NCBI GenBank assembly: GCA_944358855.1
Contig: CALVSC010000004.1
Span: forward strand, 1 to 45,932
Length of the DNA: 45,932 nucleotides
Direction: 5' to 3'
From: an uncultured Bacilli bacterium
Lineage (GTDB): Bacteria; Bacillota_I; Bacilli_A; RF39; UBA660
In this document: positions 1 through 7,488 of the stretch, piece by piece
Layout: every line of letters starts with the position of its first letter
Position numbering within the stretch: the stretch's first letter is position 1
Made by a program: the position numbers and the translations under genes
The notes under the pieces: generated by a model
What the model was told of the DNA's origin: nothing
The model's database searches: none
The model's input: the letters and a program-made list of their open reading frames with translations, nothing else

Positions 1-1
1 A

Positions 2-73
2 AGACTTCCTGAAAGAAATGAACTTAATGCTGATATTAATGAAGCATTAATCGTTGAATACTACAACAAATAA
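2..73 (+). CDS. rpsD: 30S ribosomal protein S4, C-terminal fragment
   Basis: The window opens inside a plus-strand gene whose last 23 codons are visible. They read RLPERNEL, then an Ala-Asp-Ile-Asn-Glu stretch, then LIVEYYNK and stop. This is the typical C-terminus of ribosomal protein S4, the small-subunit assembly protein that binds 16S rRNA (Bacillus forms end similarly with RLPERSEL and LIVEFYSK). The 5' part lies outside the window. A hairpin terminator starts at the stop codon. The call rests on C-terminal similarity only. Confidence 0.85.
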   Translation, partial: RLPERNELNADINEALIVEYYNK

Positions 74-99
74 AAAATAGGCAAAAGCCTATTTTTTTT
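72..99. terminator. Bidirectional rho-independent terminator between rpsD and the histidine phosphatase gene
   Basis: An A-run, then ATAGGC, an AAAA loop, GCCTAT and eight T's form a stem of about 11 pairs with a tetraloop. A-runs on one side and T-runs on the other let it end both rpsD (plus strand) and the convergent minus-strand operon, whose last stop codon lies inside it. Confidence 0.85.
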
Positions 100-640
100 G
101 TGGTTCCATAACTTCAATTGTCTCACAATAACAATTCTTGATATCGACATCAATCAAATTCCCATGTAAATCATGATGACGTAATAAATGATGAAGAGCT
201 CGAACTACAGCTCCATGAGAAACAACCAAAATATGTTGATGAGGGTGCTTTTTTATAACATAATCTAAAAAGTCCTGTGCTCTTTTAAAAATACTCTGTA
301 CACCCTCAACACCTAAATCTGTAGAATTCAAATCATAATCCCAATACTTTAAAACATCATATTGACTTCTAGGTTGACCTTCTAATTCACCCATTTCTCT
401 TTCAACTAAACGATTATCAGGAAAAGTTTCCACTCTGTCCCCTACTAAAATAAACGCTGTTTCAACTGTTCTGATTAAAGGCGACATATAACAAAAATCA
501 TATTCAACATCTTTCAATTTCTCTCTAAGCTTTTGACATTGTCTCCTTCCTTCATCATTTAATTGATGATTAGCTCTACCTTGAATAACATTTTGATAAT
601 TCGACTCAGTTTGACCGTGTCTAACCAAAGTAATTTTCAT
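89..640 (-). CDS. Histidine phosphatase (phosphoglycerate-mutase-like) family protein
   Basis: A 183-residue protein starting MKITLVRHGQTESN. The RHG signature (residues 7-9) holds the phospho-accepting His, a second His is in VVSHGAVVRAL near residue 142, and the acidic E-R-E-M-G-E segment is typical of cofactor-dependent PGM-like and broad-specificity phosphatases (GpmB/CobC type). The substrate cannot be told from sequence. The start at 640 is chosen because GGGAGG lies four bases upstream. An in-frame ATG at 652 sits directly after the tyrS stop, and that GGGAGG falls just inside the extended reading frame. It is the third gene of the T-box operon with the CYTH gene and tyrS, so it is probably co-transcribed when charged tRNA-Tyr is scarce. 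Confidence 0.85.
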   Translation of the reverse strand: MKITLVRHGQTESNYQNVIQGRANHQLNDEGRRQCQKLREKLKDVEYDFCYMSPLIRTVETAFILVGDRVETFPDNRLVEREMGELEGQPRSQYDVLKYWDYDLNSTDLGVEGVQSIFKRAQDFLDYVIKKHPHQHILVVSHGAVVRALHHLLRHHDLHGNLIDVDIKNCYCETIEVMEPQKK

Positions 641-652
641 AAAACCTCCCAT

Positions 653-1882
653 TTATTCAAACTTTCCAATAAAATATTTCTTCTTTCCACGTCTGATAAC
701 TACATATTTATGTTCTATTGCATCATTTTTTGTAATTTGAAATTCCAAATCAGTAATCTTATCACCATTAACACTAATAGAAGAGTTCTGAATAAATTCA
801 CGCGCTTCTCTCTTGCTAGAACAAACATCAAACTTTACTAAGAAGTCAACAAGATTACCCTCTTCCGCAACAAAAGGTTCAATACCTTTAAAAGCATCTT
901 CTAACTGTTTAGAAGTTAAATCTTTAATATTTCCACTAAATAAAGATTCACTTATCTTAACAGCATCTAAATAAGCTTGTTCTCCATGTAAGTCCGTAAT
1001 AATTTCACGTGCCAATGCTTTATGAGCCTCTCTTAAATGTGGATTTTCATTATTTGACTTTTCTAACTTTTCAATTTCTTCAGGTGTTAAAAAAGTAAAA
1101 ATCTTAAGATAAGAAATAACCATTTCATCATCAACATTAATTAAATATTGATATAACTCATAACTAGATGTCTTCTCTTCATCTAGCCATAAGGCATTTC
1201 CTTCACTCTTACCAAACTTATTTCCATATTTATCTAATACCAAAGGCATAGTAAATGCATAAGCATCTTTTCCAGTCTTTTTCTTAATCAAATCAAGACC
1301 CGTCGTGATATTTCCCCATTGATCAGATCCTTCTGCTTGCAACACACAACCTTTATTTTCATATAACCATAAAAAGTCATAACCTTGAATCAAAGTATAA
1401 GTAAACTCAGCAAAAGTAATACCAGAATCTAATCGTCTACGAATAATATCTTTATCTAACATATAATTAATATTAATATATTTACCAACATCTCTTAAAA
1501 AATCAGTCAATTCATATCCTTTAAACCAATCATAATTATTAACAACTTCTGCTTGTCCGTTAAAAATCTTACTAACTTGCGCTTGTATTCCTTCTAAATT
1601 CTTATTAAGTGTTTCTTTAGAAATAATCTCACGTTCAGCAGTAGGACGTGGATCACCAATAAGACCTGTTGCTCCACCAACTAAAAGAATAGGATGATGC
1701 CCCGCTTTTGCAAGTCTTTTAGCTGTTACCAAAGAAGAATAATGTCCTAAATGTAAACTATCAGCGGTAGGATCAGTTCCCCAATAAAAAGTAATAGGTT
1801 TACCGTTTAATACTTTTTCTAAATCTTCTCCTGCCATATCTTTTATTAAACCTCTCCATTGTAATTCTTCAAATAATGTCAT
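653..1882 (-). CDS. tyrS: Tyrosyl-tRNA synthetase
   Basis: A 409-residue class I aminoacyl-tRNA synthetase that charges tRNA-Tyr in the cytoplasm. The HIGH motif reads HLGH (residues 44-47), the KMSKS loop reads KFGKS (222-226), and an S4 RNA-binding domain forms the last 70 or so residues (FDVCSSKREAREF, SISVNG). Length and domain order match bacterial TyrRS. Its ATG overlaps the stop of the upstream CYTH gene by four bases (ATGA), and GAGGAAAG precedes it, so the two are translationally coupled. Expression is expected to be controlled by the T-box leader ahead of the CYTH gene, where a UAC Tyr triplet is visible. Confidence 0.97.
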   Translation of the reverse strand: MTLFEELQWRGLIKDMAGEDLEKVLNGKPITFYWGTDPTADSLHLGHYSSLVTAKRLAKAGHHPILLVGGATGLIGDPRPTAEREIISKETLNKNLEGIQAQVSKIFNGQAEVVNNYDWFKGYELTDFLRDVGKYININYMLDKDIIRRRLDSGITFAEFTYTLIQGYDFLWLYENKGCVLQAEGSDQWGNITTGLDLIKKKTGKDAYAFTMPLVLDKYGNKFGKSEGNALWLDEEKTSSYELYQYLINVDDEMVISYLKIFTFLTPEEIEKLEKSNNENPHLREAHKALAREIITDLHGEQAYLDAVKISESLFSGNIKDLTSKQLEDAFKGIEPFVAEEGNLVDFLVKFDVCSSKREAREFIQNSSISVNGDKITDLEFQITKNDAIEHKYVVIRRGKKKYFIGKFE

Positions 1883-2424
1883 TTTCTTTCCTCCTCTAAT
1901 TTCAATTCATAAATATCATCTAGACGATAACCATAGTCTAAATAAACACCTTCAACATCTCGACTAGTAACACTATCCTTAGAAATATCTAACTTTTCTA
2001 AGACCTTATAAACATCTTCTTCACTTTTTCCCTCAATCTCTAAATAAGTAGGAATAAGTGGCCAAGAATCAATATCAATTTCAACCCCATCTAACAAATA
2101 TTGTATACGACGATTCTCTTGATAACCTTTAGCAACAAAACCCAACTCATTTAAAATTAAATTTGTTTTCTCAAAATCATCTACTTCAACCTCTAATTCT
2201 TGTGTTCCATCAATCTCTGAAGAAACAATATTTTTAATAGTTAAAGTAGTCCTATCACCATTCGTCCTCAAGCGAATCCATTTACCTTCAATTTTAGGAA
2301 TAAAATCATAAACATATCGTCTTTGTAAATGATCCCAACAAAACTCTGCACCTACATTTTTTAACTTTTTTAAAATTTGATCTTTATTAATTTCTAATAC
2401 CCTAACTTCATACTCTGTATGCAT
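1879..2424 (-). CDS. CYTH domain protein (class IV adenylate cyclase/triphosphatase-like)
   Basis: A 181-residue protein of the CYTH (CyaB-thiamine triphosphatase) tunnel fold. It begins MHTEYEVRVLEI, where the hallmark ExExK reads E4-x-E6-x-R8. Further tunnel signatures are RLRTNG (51-56), TLTIKN, QELEVEVDD (75-83), EIDIDSWPLIPTYLEIEG (115-132) and a late SRDVEGVY. These charged residues normally bind triphosphate and metal. The family includes adenylate cyclases and inorganic or thiamine triphosphatases, and this member's substrate is unknown. The start at 2424 follows GGAGGT directly behind the T-box terminator; a longer in-frame extension would run into that leader RNA. It is the first gene of the tyrS operon, an unusual place for such an enzyme. 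Confidence 0.85.
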   Translation of the reverse strand: MHTEYEVRVLEINKDQILKKLKNVGAEFCWDHLQRRYVYDFIPKIEGKWIRLRTNGDRTTLTIKNIVSSEIDGTQELEVEVDDFEKTNLILNELGFVAKGYQENRRIQYLLDGVEIDIDSWPLIPTYLEIEGKSEEDVYKVLEKLDISKDSVTSRDVEGVYLDYGYRLDDIYELKLEEERK

Positions 2425-2436
2425 AATTTCACCTCC

Positions 2437-2650
2437 AAAAAAAAGAACTATTCTCCCTATAAGGACGAATAGTTCGCGGTACCACCTTATTTTATAGATT
2501 AACTCTATACCCTCAAATATCTTAACGCGATAAACGATTTTTCTCCGAATGGTGTAATTCATAATTATTTGCTTTCAGTTTCCACCCAACACTGAATCTC
2601 TATATAACTAAAATAATTATTACTATTCATTCATCAACAAAAATTGTTGT
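2437..2650 (-). promoter_or_regulatory. T-box leader (tRNA-Tyr sensing) of the CYTH-tyrS operon
   Basis: The transcribed minus strand holds the T-box core AAGGTGGTACCGCG (2488 down to 2475). It is followed by a terminator with stem halves GAACTATTC (2475-2467) and GAATAGTTC (2453-2445) and an eight-U run (2444-2437), just before the SD of the first gene. Upstream, AATAATTATT and AAATAATTAT arms can form Stem I. A GAATTACACC segment places a UAC triplet (2556-2554) in the specifier-loop position, which matches Tyr and the tyrS gene downstream. Uncharged tRNA-Tyr should pair with the T-box bulge and favour read-through. The specifier assignment was made by eye. Confidence 0.92.
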
Positions 2651-2654
2651 ATCT

Positions 2655-2682
2655 AATATACCATACTTTTTTATATTTGCAA
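2655..2682 (-). promoter_or_regulatory. Promoter of the T-box/CYTH/tyrS operon
   Basis: The minus strand shows TTGCAA (2682-2677), a 16-base spacer and TATATT (2660-2655), with TG one base upstream of the -10 (extended -10). The expected RNA start is near 2648, at the 5' end of the T-box leader. Confidence 0.7.
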
Positions 2683-2712
2683 ATAAAAAGAAAAGAATTA
2701 TTTAGATTCTTT
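2681..2712 (-). terminator. Terminator of the ytxH operon
   Basis: On the minus strand AAAGAAT (2712-2706) and ATTCTTT (2698-2692) form a short AU-rich hairpin overlapping the ytxH stop codon, followed by a mostly-U tract. The weak stem makes this less certain than other terminators here. The T-box promoter begins inside its U-tract. Confidence 0.55.
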
Positions 2713-3117
2713 CTTTTCTAACTTCTTTAAAACATCTTTAGTAACAGCAATTGCTTTAAGACGTACTTCTTCAGCAGCATCTCTAAGAACAGGTGTTCCT
2801 TTATCAATTGCTAAATCTACTAACTCTTGTGCTTTTTCCTTTAATTGCTCTGCTTTTTCTTTCGCAATTTCCAAAACTTTTTCTTTGTCTAAATCAGCAA
2901 TCTCTGCTTTAATCTCTTCTACTTTAACATTGAATTCTTCTTTAACTTCACGAATATCAATATTTTTAATTTGAGCAATTAATTCATTCATTTTCTCTTT
3001 TAATTCTGCTCTTGTTTCACTACCTTTTTTAGGAGCAAACAAAATTCCAAGTCCTGCACCAACTGCTGCACCAGCTAAAAACTTAAAAACGCCATTATTT
3101 CCTTTTTCTTTACTCAT
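2698..3117 (-). CDS. YtxH-like general stress/envelope protein
   Basis: A 139-residue protein. After a short charged start it has a Gly/Ala-rich hydrophobic stretch (FKFLAGAAVGAGLGILFAPKKG, about residues 12-33), the signature of the YtxH family. A long, highly charged helical part follows, likely coiled coil (KEKAEQLKEKAQELVDLAI). It is probably anchored to or inserted in the membrane with the helix in the cytoplasm. Its start overlaps the stop of the DUF948-like gene by one base (TAATG), so they are coupled. Family members are often stress induced in bacilli, but the molecular role is not known. It is the last gene of a four-gene operon. Confidence 0.8.
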   Translation of the reverse strand: MSKEKGNNGVFKFLAGAAVGAGLGILFAPKKGSETRAELKEKMNELIAQIKNIDIREVKEEFNVKVEEIKAEIADLDKEKVLEIAKEKAEQLKEKAQELVDLAIDKGTPVLRDAAEEVRLKAIAVTKDVLKKLEKKESK

Positions 3118-3422
3118 TAAAAATCCTCCTCTTCTTTTTTATTCTTATTAAATATTTTAGAAATAATTCCAGAGAAAAGTCCAATTACTTTATCTCCAAT
3201 TACAGAAATACTATATCCAGTTTTATCTAAGATATCGAAAAATCCATTAAAAGAATTTACTTTGGCTGAAACATCATGAACAACTTCATCAACATTATCC
3301 AAAACTCTATCTACCTTATCTAAAATCTGAATCATTCTTATTCCTAAAATAATTAAAACAATTAATAGTATCACACCAAATATATATAGTAATATTGGTA
3401 AAATAGCACTTAATACATCCAT
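3117..3422 (-). CDS. DUF948/YtxG-like membrane protein
   Basis: A 101-residue protein with one N-terminal transmembrane helix (ILPILLYIFGVILLIVLIIL, about residues 7-26), then an amphipathic helix with regularly spaced Val/Asp (DKVDRVLDNVDEVVHDVSAKVNS) and a charged tail KKEEEDF. This is the layout of DUF948 proteins, which in bacilli are usually paired with YtxH, as here. It lies 12 bases after the acidic protein gene and overlaps ytxH. It is probably a membrane partner of YtxH. No enzyme motif is visible. Confidence 0.75.
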   Translation of the reverse strand: MDVLSAILPILLYIFGVILLIVLIILGIRMIQILDKVDRVLDNVDEVVHDVSAKVNSFNGFFDILDKTGYSISVIGDKVIGLFSGIISKIFNKNKKEEEDF

Positions 3423-3434
3423 AAACTAACCTCC

Positions 3435-4475
3435 TTATTCTTTATTTTCATCTTCATACATAGAATCAATAAGATCAAAAAGATTATCATCAGTAGATGG
3501 ATCAGGTGTTGCTTTCTTTTCTACTTTCGCATCAGTTACTAAAGAATCTTCTTTTTTCTTTTCTTCTTCATCATAATCTTCCGTAACTCTACGACCTGTT
3601 GCTCTTTCTTTACTTGAATCTTTATAATCAATATTATATTCTAACCCTAAATCATTAAAATATTCTTCAGCATCACCCATGGTAACAGAAGAAACACTAG
3701 GTTTTTCATCATCACTTAAATCAACTAATAAATTATCTTCTTCTTTTACCTCTTCTTTAGGTTCTTCTTTTTTTTCGTCCCCATTAATATCTGCTGCAAT
3801 ATCATCAGCTAAATTTCCATAAGCTTTTCTTCTTACTTCATCAACAGTAACTCTTTCTCTAGTATAACTAGAAATATGTACTTCACGTTTTGGCATAATT
3901 TCTTCTTTTTTATAATTTTTATCTAAGATACCATAAATAGGAGAAATAATTGGTGAAGGCTTAAATACTGTTTTCTTTTCTTTTTCATACGTACCATATT
4001 CATGAGATAAATTATCTGTATAATCTCCACCATGATATAAATTCTTACTATGATAATCATCCAAAGAACTTGAATAATAAGAACTTACTTCCTTTTCTTG
4101 TGGTCTTTCTTCAACTACAGGAGCCTCCTCTTTCTTGACCACTTCAACAATTCGAGGTTCAGGAACTTCTTCTTCATGATAATAATTTTGTTCTGTAAAT
4201 TCGTTATCATCTACAAAATTAAATTCTTCATGTTCCTCCTTCTCTGGAACTATTTCAAAATCTTCATCCTTTGGTTTATAATCGTTATAATCATCTTCCT
4301 CTACTTCTTCTTTTCTCTCAGGTAAAATGACTTTCTTTGCAATAGGTTTTTCATGAACCTTTACTTCTTTTTCTCTTTTTACCTTATCTTTTTTTGGCTT
4401 TGCTTTAGGCTTTTCTTCTACTTCAACATACTCTTCCTCAAAAAGTGCATTTTTAATTTTATCAAAAACACCCAT
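3435..4475 (-). CDS. Acidic, largely disordered protein with N-terminal amphipathic helix
   Basis: A 346-residue protein not recognised as a known enzyme. It starts MGVFDKIKNALFEEEYVEVEE, an amphipathic helix followed by acidic residues that recalls the membrane-targeting N-terminus of SepF. No SepF core domain follows. Residues 20-170 are dominated by Glu, Lys, Asp and Tyr and look disordered. A more ordered, possibly conserved segment lies at 171-192 (FKPSPIISPIYGILDKNY), and another near 205-230 contains YTRERVTVDEVRRKAYG. It is the second gene of the lipoprotein-acidic protein-DUF948-YtxH operon, 11 bases after the lipoprotein gene. A scaffold or membrane-linked linker role is possible but only inferred. 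Confidence 0.7.
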   Translation of the reverse strand: MGVFDKIKNALFEEEYVEVEEKPKAKPKKDKVKREKEVKVHEKPIAKKVILPERKEEVEEDDYNDYKPKDEDFEIVPEKEEHEEFNFVDDNEFTEQNYYHEEEVPEPRIVEVVKKEEAPVVEERPQEKEVSSYYSSSLDDYHSKNLYHGGDYTDNLSHEYGTYEKEKKTVFKPSPIISPIYGILDKNYKKEEIMPKREVHISSYTRERVTVDEVRRKAYGNLADDIAADINGDEKKEEPKEEVKEEDNLLVDLSDDEKPSVSSVTMGDAEEYFNDLGLEYNIDYKDSSKERATGRRVTEDYDEEEKKKEDSLVTDAKVEKKATPDPSTDDNLFDLIDSMYEDENKE

Positions 4476-4486
4476 GATTTCACCTC

Positions 4487-5161
4487 TTAATCCATATCAT
4501 TTAATTCAAAATTATCTTCATCTGGAATATGACCATTATTTTCTATTTCAGCATTCTGCCAATCTTCAAACTTCAAAACAGATTTATCATTTTCAGCTTG
4601 AGACTCAAAAATATTAAAACTTTCTTCTTTATAATTTAATACATTATCTCCAATTAAACTTTCTAATACTTTATCATTAAATTTAACAGAACGTAACAAA
4701 TAGCACATATTATTAATGGTAGGAACTAAATATTGTTTAGGAGTAATCACTTCTATCTTACAATAATTAAATACCATTTCTACAAAATATTGATCATCAT
4801 ATTCATTAATCTCAATATAACCGTTCTTTTTTCCATATTTTAATTTTTCTGAATAATAAGCATCCTTATCTACCTTATAAGTATTTTTAGACTTATGATA
4901 ATACCCAATCGCATCTACATATAAATAATATTGATTATCATACCTATCTGATAAAATAGCATTATAATCCTCTTTATTTACAAACCTAATACCACTTGGT
5001 ACATAATACTCATATCCATCAAAATTAACATTTGTCAATTTTGTATCTTTTGACAATATAGTATCAATATTTTCTTGAAAATCACTTATACTAAGTGTTT
5101 TAATACTACATCCAGATACAAATAATAACAAAACAGAGAGTAAAACTAATCTTTTTTTCAT
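4487..5161 (-). CDS. Hypothetical lipoprotein
   Basis: A 224-residue protein with a clear lipoprotein signal: MKKR, a hydrophobic run (LVLLSVLLLF) and the lipobox VSGC, with Cys18 as the lipidated residue. The mature part is rich in Tyr, Asp and Asn with alternating beta-like stretches (YYVPSGIRFVNKEDY, NQYYLYVDAIGYY) and has no recognised domain. It should be tethered to the outer face of the membrane. It is the first gene of a four-gene operon behind a good sigma-A promoter, which suggests the operon is an envelope module. Confidence 0.75.
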   Translation of the reverse strand: MKKRLVLLSVLLLFVSGCSIKTLSISDFQENIDTILSKDTKLTNVNFDGYEYYVPSGIRFVNKEDYNAILSDRYDNQYYLYVDAIGYYHKSKNTYKVDKDAYYSEKLKYGKKNGYIEINEYDDQYFVEMVFNYCKIEVITPKQYLVPTINNMCYLLRSVKFNDKVLESLIGDNVLNYKEESFNIFESQAENDKSVLKFEDWQNAEIENNGHIPDEDNFELNDMD

Positions 5162-5181
5162 AATTCACCTACTCTTACTAC

Positions 5182-5209
5182 ATTATATCAAATTTTTAGT
5201 AAATGTAAA
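5182..5209 (-). promoter_or_regulatory. Promoter of the lipoprotein-ytxH operon
   Basis: The minus strand shows TTTACA (5209-5204), a 16-base spacer and TATAAT (5187-5182), with TG at the extended -10 position. It lies about 20 bases before the lipoprotein start codon. Confidence 0.75.
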
Positions 5210-5225
5210 AATTTTTTCCCAATCT

Positions 5226-5864
5226 TTACTTTTTTAGACACTTTATAGCTTCAACAGCATAAATAGGCATTCCCTTAGAAGAAAAACGATCTTCATACTC
5301 TGTCGTAATAAAGTCAAGAGGAATATCACTATGCAAATCTAAAGTAAGATTTTTTAATACATAACCTGCCTCACTAAAACTCATTAAAGAATAACAAAAA
5401 AGATCTGCATTATCTGTCCTCATACAGATATCATAATCACCTAAAAAAATAGATTTATATTTCTCCAGAAAAACCTTACTAGAAAGTCTACGCAAATGAT
5501 GTCGTTTTTTAGGCCAAGGATCAGAAAAATTTAAATAAATTCTACTTACTTCTTGTGAAAATACTGAATCAATATCTAAAGCATCCATTCGAATAATAGC
5601 TAAATTAGAAAGATTATCGTCTATTTTAGGCAAACACTTTGCAACAACACTATCATATTTCTCAATACCAATAAAATTGATATCAGGATATCTTTTAGCA
5701 TTTTCACGAATAAATTGTCCTTTTCCCATACCTATTTCAATATAAATAGGATGATTATTTCCAAAATACTCATGCCACTTTCCACAATAATCTTTAGGGT
5801 TTTTAACTAAAAAAGCTGATGAAGATAATATTTCTTCTTTATTTTTTACATTTCTAAGTCTCAT
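5226..5864 (-). CDS. trmB: tRNA (guanine-N7-)-methyltransferase
   Basis: A 212-residue SAM-dependent methyltransferase that makes m7G46 in tRNA variable loops. The SAM-binding motif reads IYIEIGMGKGQFI, followed by NFIGIEKYDSV. The family signature FSDPWPKKRHHLRRL lies in the middle, and TDN..LF follows. The C-terminus TTEYEDRFSSKGMPIYAVEA is typical of TrmB. The start at 5864 (MRLRNVKN) matches family length. The in-frame extension upstream of it is read in the opposite direction by the 58-residue gene. The two are divergently arranged. Confidence 0.95.
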   Translation of the reverse strand: MRLRNVKNKEEILSSSAFLVKNPKDYCGKWHEYFGNNHPIYIEIGMGKGQFIRENAKRYPDINFIGIEKYDSVVAKCLPKIDDNLSNLAIIRMDALDIDSVFSQEVSRIYLNFSDPWPKKRHHLRRLSSKVFLEKYKSIFLGDYDICMRTDNADLFCYSLMSFSEAGYVLKNLTLDLHSDIPLDFITTEYEDRFSSKGMPIYAVEAIKCLKK

Positions 5865-5931
5865 AATATCACATCCATCATATATTATAACAGAAATAAA
5901 CTTCAATGCATACAATAAAAAGGAGGGCTTT

Positions 5932-6108
5932 ATGAATCCATTTCCATTTCCATACATTCCCACAATACCACCCAAAGAAAACAATATATACAAAGAACTT
6001 GAAAAAATAAAACAAGAAATAAATGAACTTGAAAAAAGAATAAAAAAACTAGAACAAAATAAAGAAAACGAATATTTACAAAAAGAAGATGGAATGTATA
6101 TGATATGA
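5932..6108 (+). CDS. 58-residue small protein with Pro-rich start and coiled coil
   Basis: A short gene with an excellent ribosome-binding site (AAGGAGGGCTTT directly before ATG), ending with TGA at 6106-6108. The product starts MNPFPFPYIPTIPPKEN, followed by a heptad-like charged helix (YKELEKIKQEINELEKRIKKLEQN) and a tail LQKEDGMYMI. A terminator hairpin begins at its stop codon, so it is a monocistronic unit. Low-GC Firmicutes often carry small proteins of this shape (Phe/Pro-rich head plus a single coiled coil), but no function is established that I can name. The strong RBS, defined terminator and helix periodicity support a real gene. Confidence 0.75.
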   Translation: MNPFPFPYIPTIPPKENNIYKELEKIKQEINELEKRIKKLEQNKENEYLQKEDGMYMI

Positions 6109-6131
6109 ACACAAAAAGTGTTCTTTTTTTT
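6107..6131 (+). terminator. Terminator of the 58-residue gene
   Basis: GAACAC, an AAAAA loop, GTGTTC and eight T's. The stem starts within the TGA stop codon. Confidence 0.85.
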
Positions 6132-6139
6132 AGGGTTTA

Positions 6140-6148
6140 TGGTATACT
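6140..6148 (+). promoter_or_regulatory. Extended -10 promoter of the fem operon
   Basis: TG-G-TATACT at 6140-6148 is an extended -10. The -35 position would fall in the U-tract of the preceding terminator (around 6120-6125) and is poor. RNA would start about 6155, so an in-frame ATG at 6154 cannot be the fem start and 6175 is used. Confidence 0.6.
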
Positions 6149-6174
6149 AAAGAATGAAAAGAAAGGATGATAAA

Positions 6175-7488
6175 ATGGCAAAATTAGTAAAATTAAAAGA
6201 AGATGCATATGAAAACTATTTAAAGAAACAACCAAAATCACATTTCCTACAATCTTATGCTTGGGGAGAACTATCAAAGCAGAAAAAAGGGTTAACTCCA
6301 TACTACCTTGGTTTAATAGATGAAGATAAAAATATTTTAGGAACAGCACTACTACTTCAAAAACATTTACCAATGAAGTATAGCTATTTTTACTGTCCAA
6401 GAGGATATGTAATCGACTATGAAAATGCAGAATTAGTTAAAGAAATGACCAAAGAAATAGTAAAATTCGTTAAAAATAGAAATGCCATTTTTATAAAAAT
6501 AGATCCCGATTTAATTTATAAAGATGAAAATTACTTAGGAGAAGAACAAAAACTTCCATATGATACAAATAAGATTTTTGAAACTCTAAAAAAACTAGGA
6601 TATAAACACCAAGGATTTACTAAGAATTTTGAAACGATGCAGCCACGATATACCTTTAGAATTGATTTAACCCAAAGTATGGAAGACATCGAAAATCACT
6701 TTTCAAAAACAACAAAACAACGTATTGCAAAAGCAAAAAAATTAAATACTATAGTAGAAATAGGGACAGAAAAAGATATAAAAGAATTTTATCATTTAAT
6801 GACATTAACTGAAACAAGAAAAGACTTTGTATCATACAATGAAGATTATTATCAAACCCTATATGAAATTATGAATGGTAGTGAAAATGCCAAAGCAACA
6901 CTATTTTTAGGAAAGGTAAATATTGATAAAACATTAGAAAGCATAAAAGATAACTTAAAAACTATCAACAATCAAATCTCTATATTACCAATAGATAACC
7001 TAAGTAAAAGTGCTAAAAACAAACTAAAAGAGTTAACAAGGCAAAAAGATAATTGTAATGAAGAAATTAAAAAATATGAAAACTACAAAGAAAAATATGG
7101 AAATGAATTAACATTAAGTGCCCACATGATTGTAGAATACGCCGACAAAGCCTGGGTACTATATGCAGGTAATCACAACATATTAACCGAAACTTATGTA
7201 AATTACTATACTTATTTAGAACATATTAAATACTGCAAAGAAAAAGGAATAAAAATCTACGATCAATTTGGTACAATAGGAGATTTATCAAAAGATAACC
7301 CTAGATTTGGACTTCACGAATTTAAAAAGAAATTTGGAGGAGACTATATTGAATTCCTAGGAGAATTTGACTATATAACAAATAAACCAATGTATTTTAT
7401 ATTTACTAAACTAGTACCTATTTATAGAAAAATAATCCGTAAAAAAAGTAAAAAGGAGATAGAAAATGAAGTTAAAAAAAATAACTGA
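6175..7488 (+). CDS. FemABX-family peptidoglycan aminoacyltransferase, first copy
   Basis: A 437-residue Fem-type enzyme. The family transfers amino acids from aminoacyl-tRNA to the lipid II stem peptide to build the interpeptide bridge, at the inner face of the membrane. Typical signatures are HFLQSYAWGELSKQKG-like (24-39), YFYCPRGYVIDYEN, NAIFIKIDPDLIY, PRYTFRIDL and, near the end, YDQFGTIGDLSKDNPRFGLHEFKKKFGGDYIEFLGEFDY. Between the two GNAT-like halves is a coiled-coil insertion (about residues 255-305) rich in Lys/Asn/Glu, as in FemA and MurM. The start at 6175 has AAAGGA seven bases upstream. Its 3' end overlaps the second fem gene by 23 bases. The amino acid added cannot be read from sequence. 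Confidence 0.93.
   Translation: MAKLVKLKEDAYENYLKKQPKSHFLQSYAWGELSKQKKGLTPYYLGLIDEDKNILGTALLLQKHLPMKYSYFYCPRGYVIDYENAELVKEMTKEIVKFVKNRNAIFIKIDPDLIYKDENYLGEEQKLPYDTNKIFETLKKLGYKHQGFTKNFETMQPRYTFRIDLTQSMEDIENHFSKTTKQRIAKAKKLNTIVEIGTEKDIKEFYHLMTLTETRKDFVSYNEDYYQTLYEIMNGSENAKATLFLGKVNIDKTLESIKDNLKTINNQISILPIDNLSKSAKNKLKELTRQKDNCNEEIKKYENYKEKYGNELTLSAHMIVEYADKAWVLYAGNHNILTETYVNYYTYLEHIKYCKEKGIKIYDQFGTIGDLSKDNPRFGLHEFKKKFGGDYIEFLGEFDYITNKPMYFIFTKLVPIYRKIIRKKSKKEIENEVKKNN

Noticed and set aside
640-652. ATG at 652 as the start of the histidine phosphatase
   Set aside because: The internal ATG at 640 has GGGAGG just upstream, while that SD would lie within the coding region if 652 were used.
563-841. 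Plus-strand reading frame inside the phosphatase and tyrS genes, and similar frames inside leuS, GH31, fhs, pflA and others
   Set aside because: These lie antisense to well-identified genes, lack RBS and have the composition of shadow frames in AT-rich DNA.
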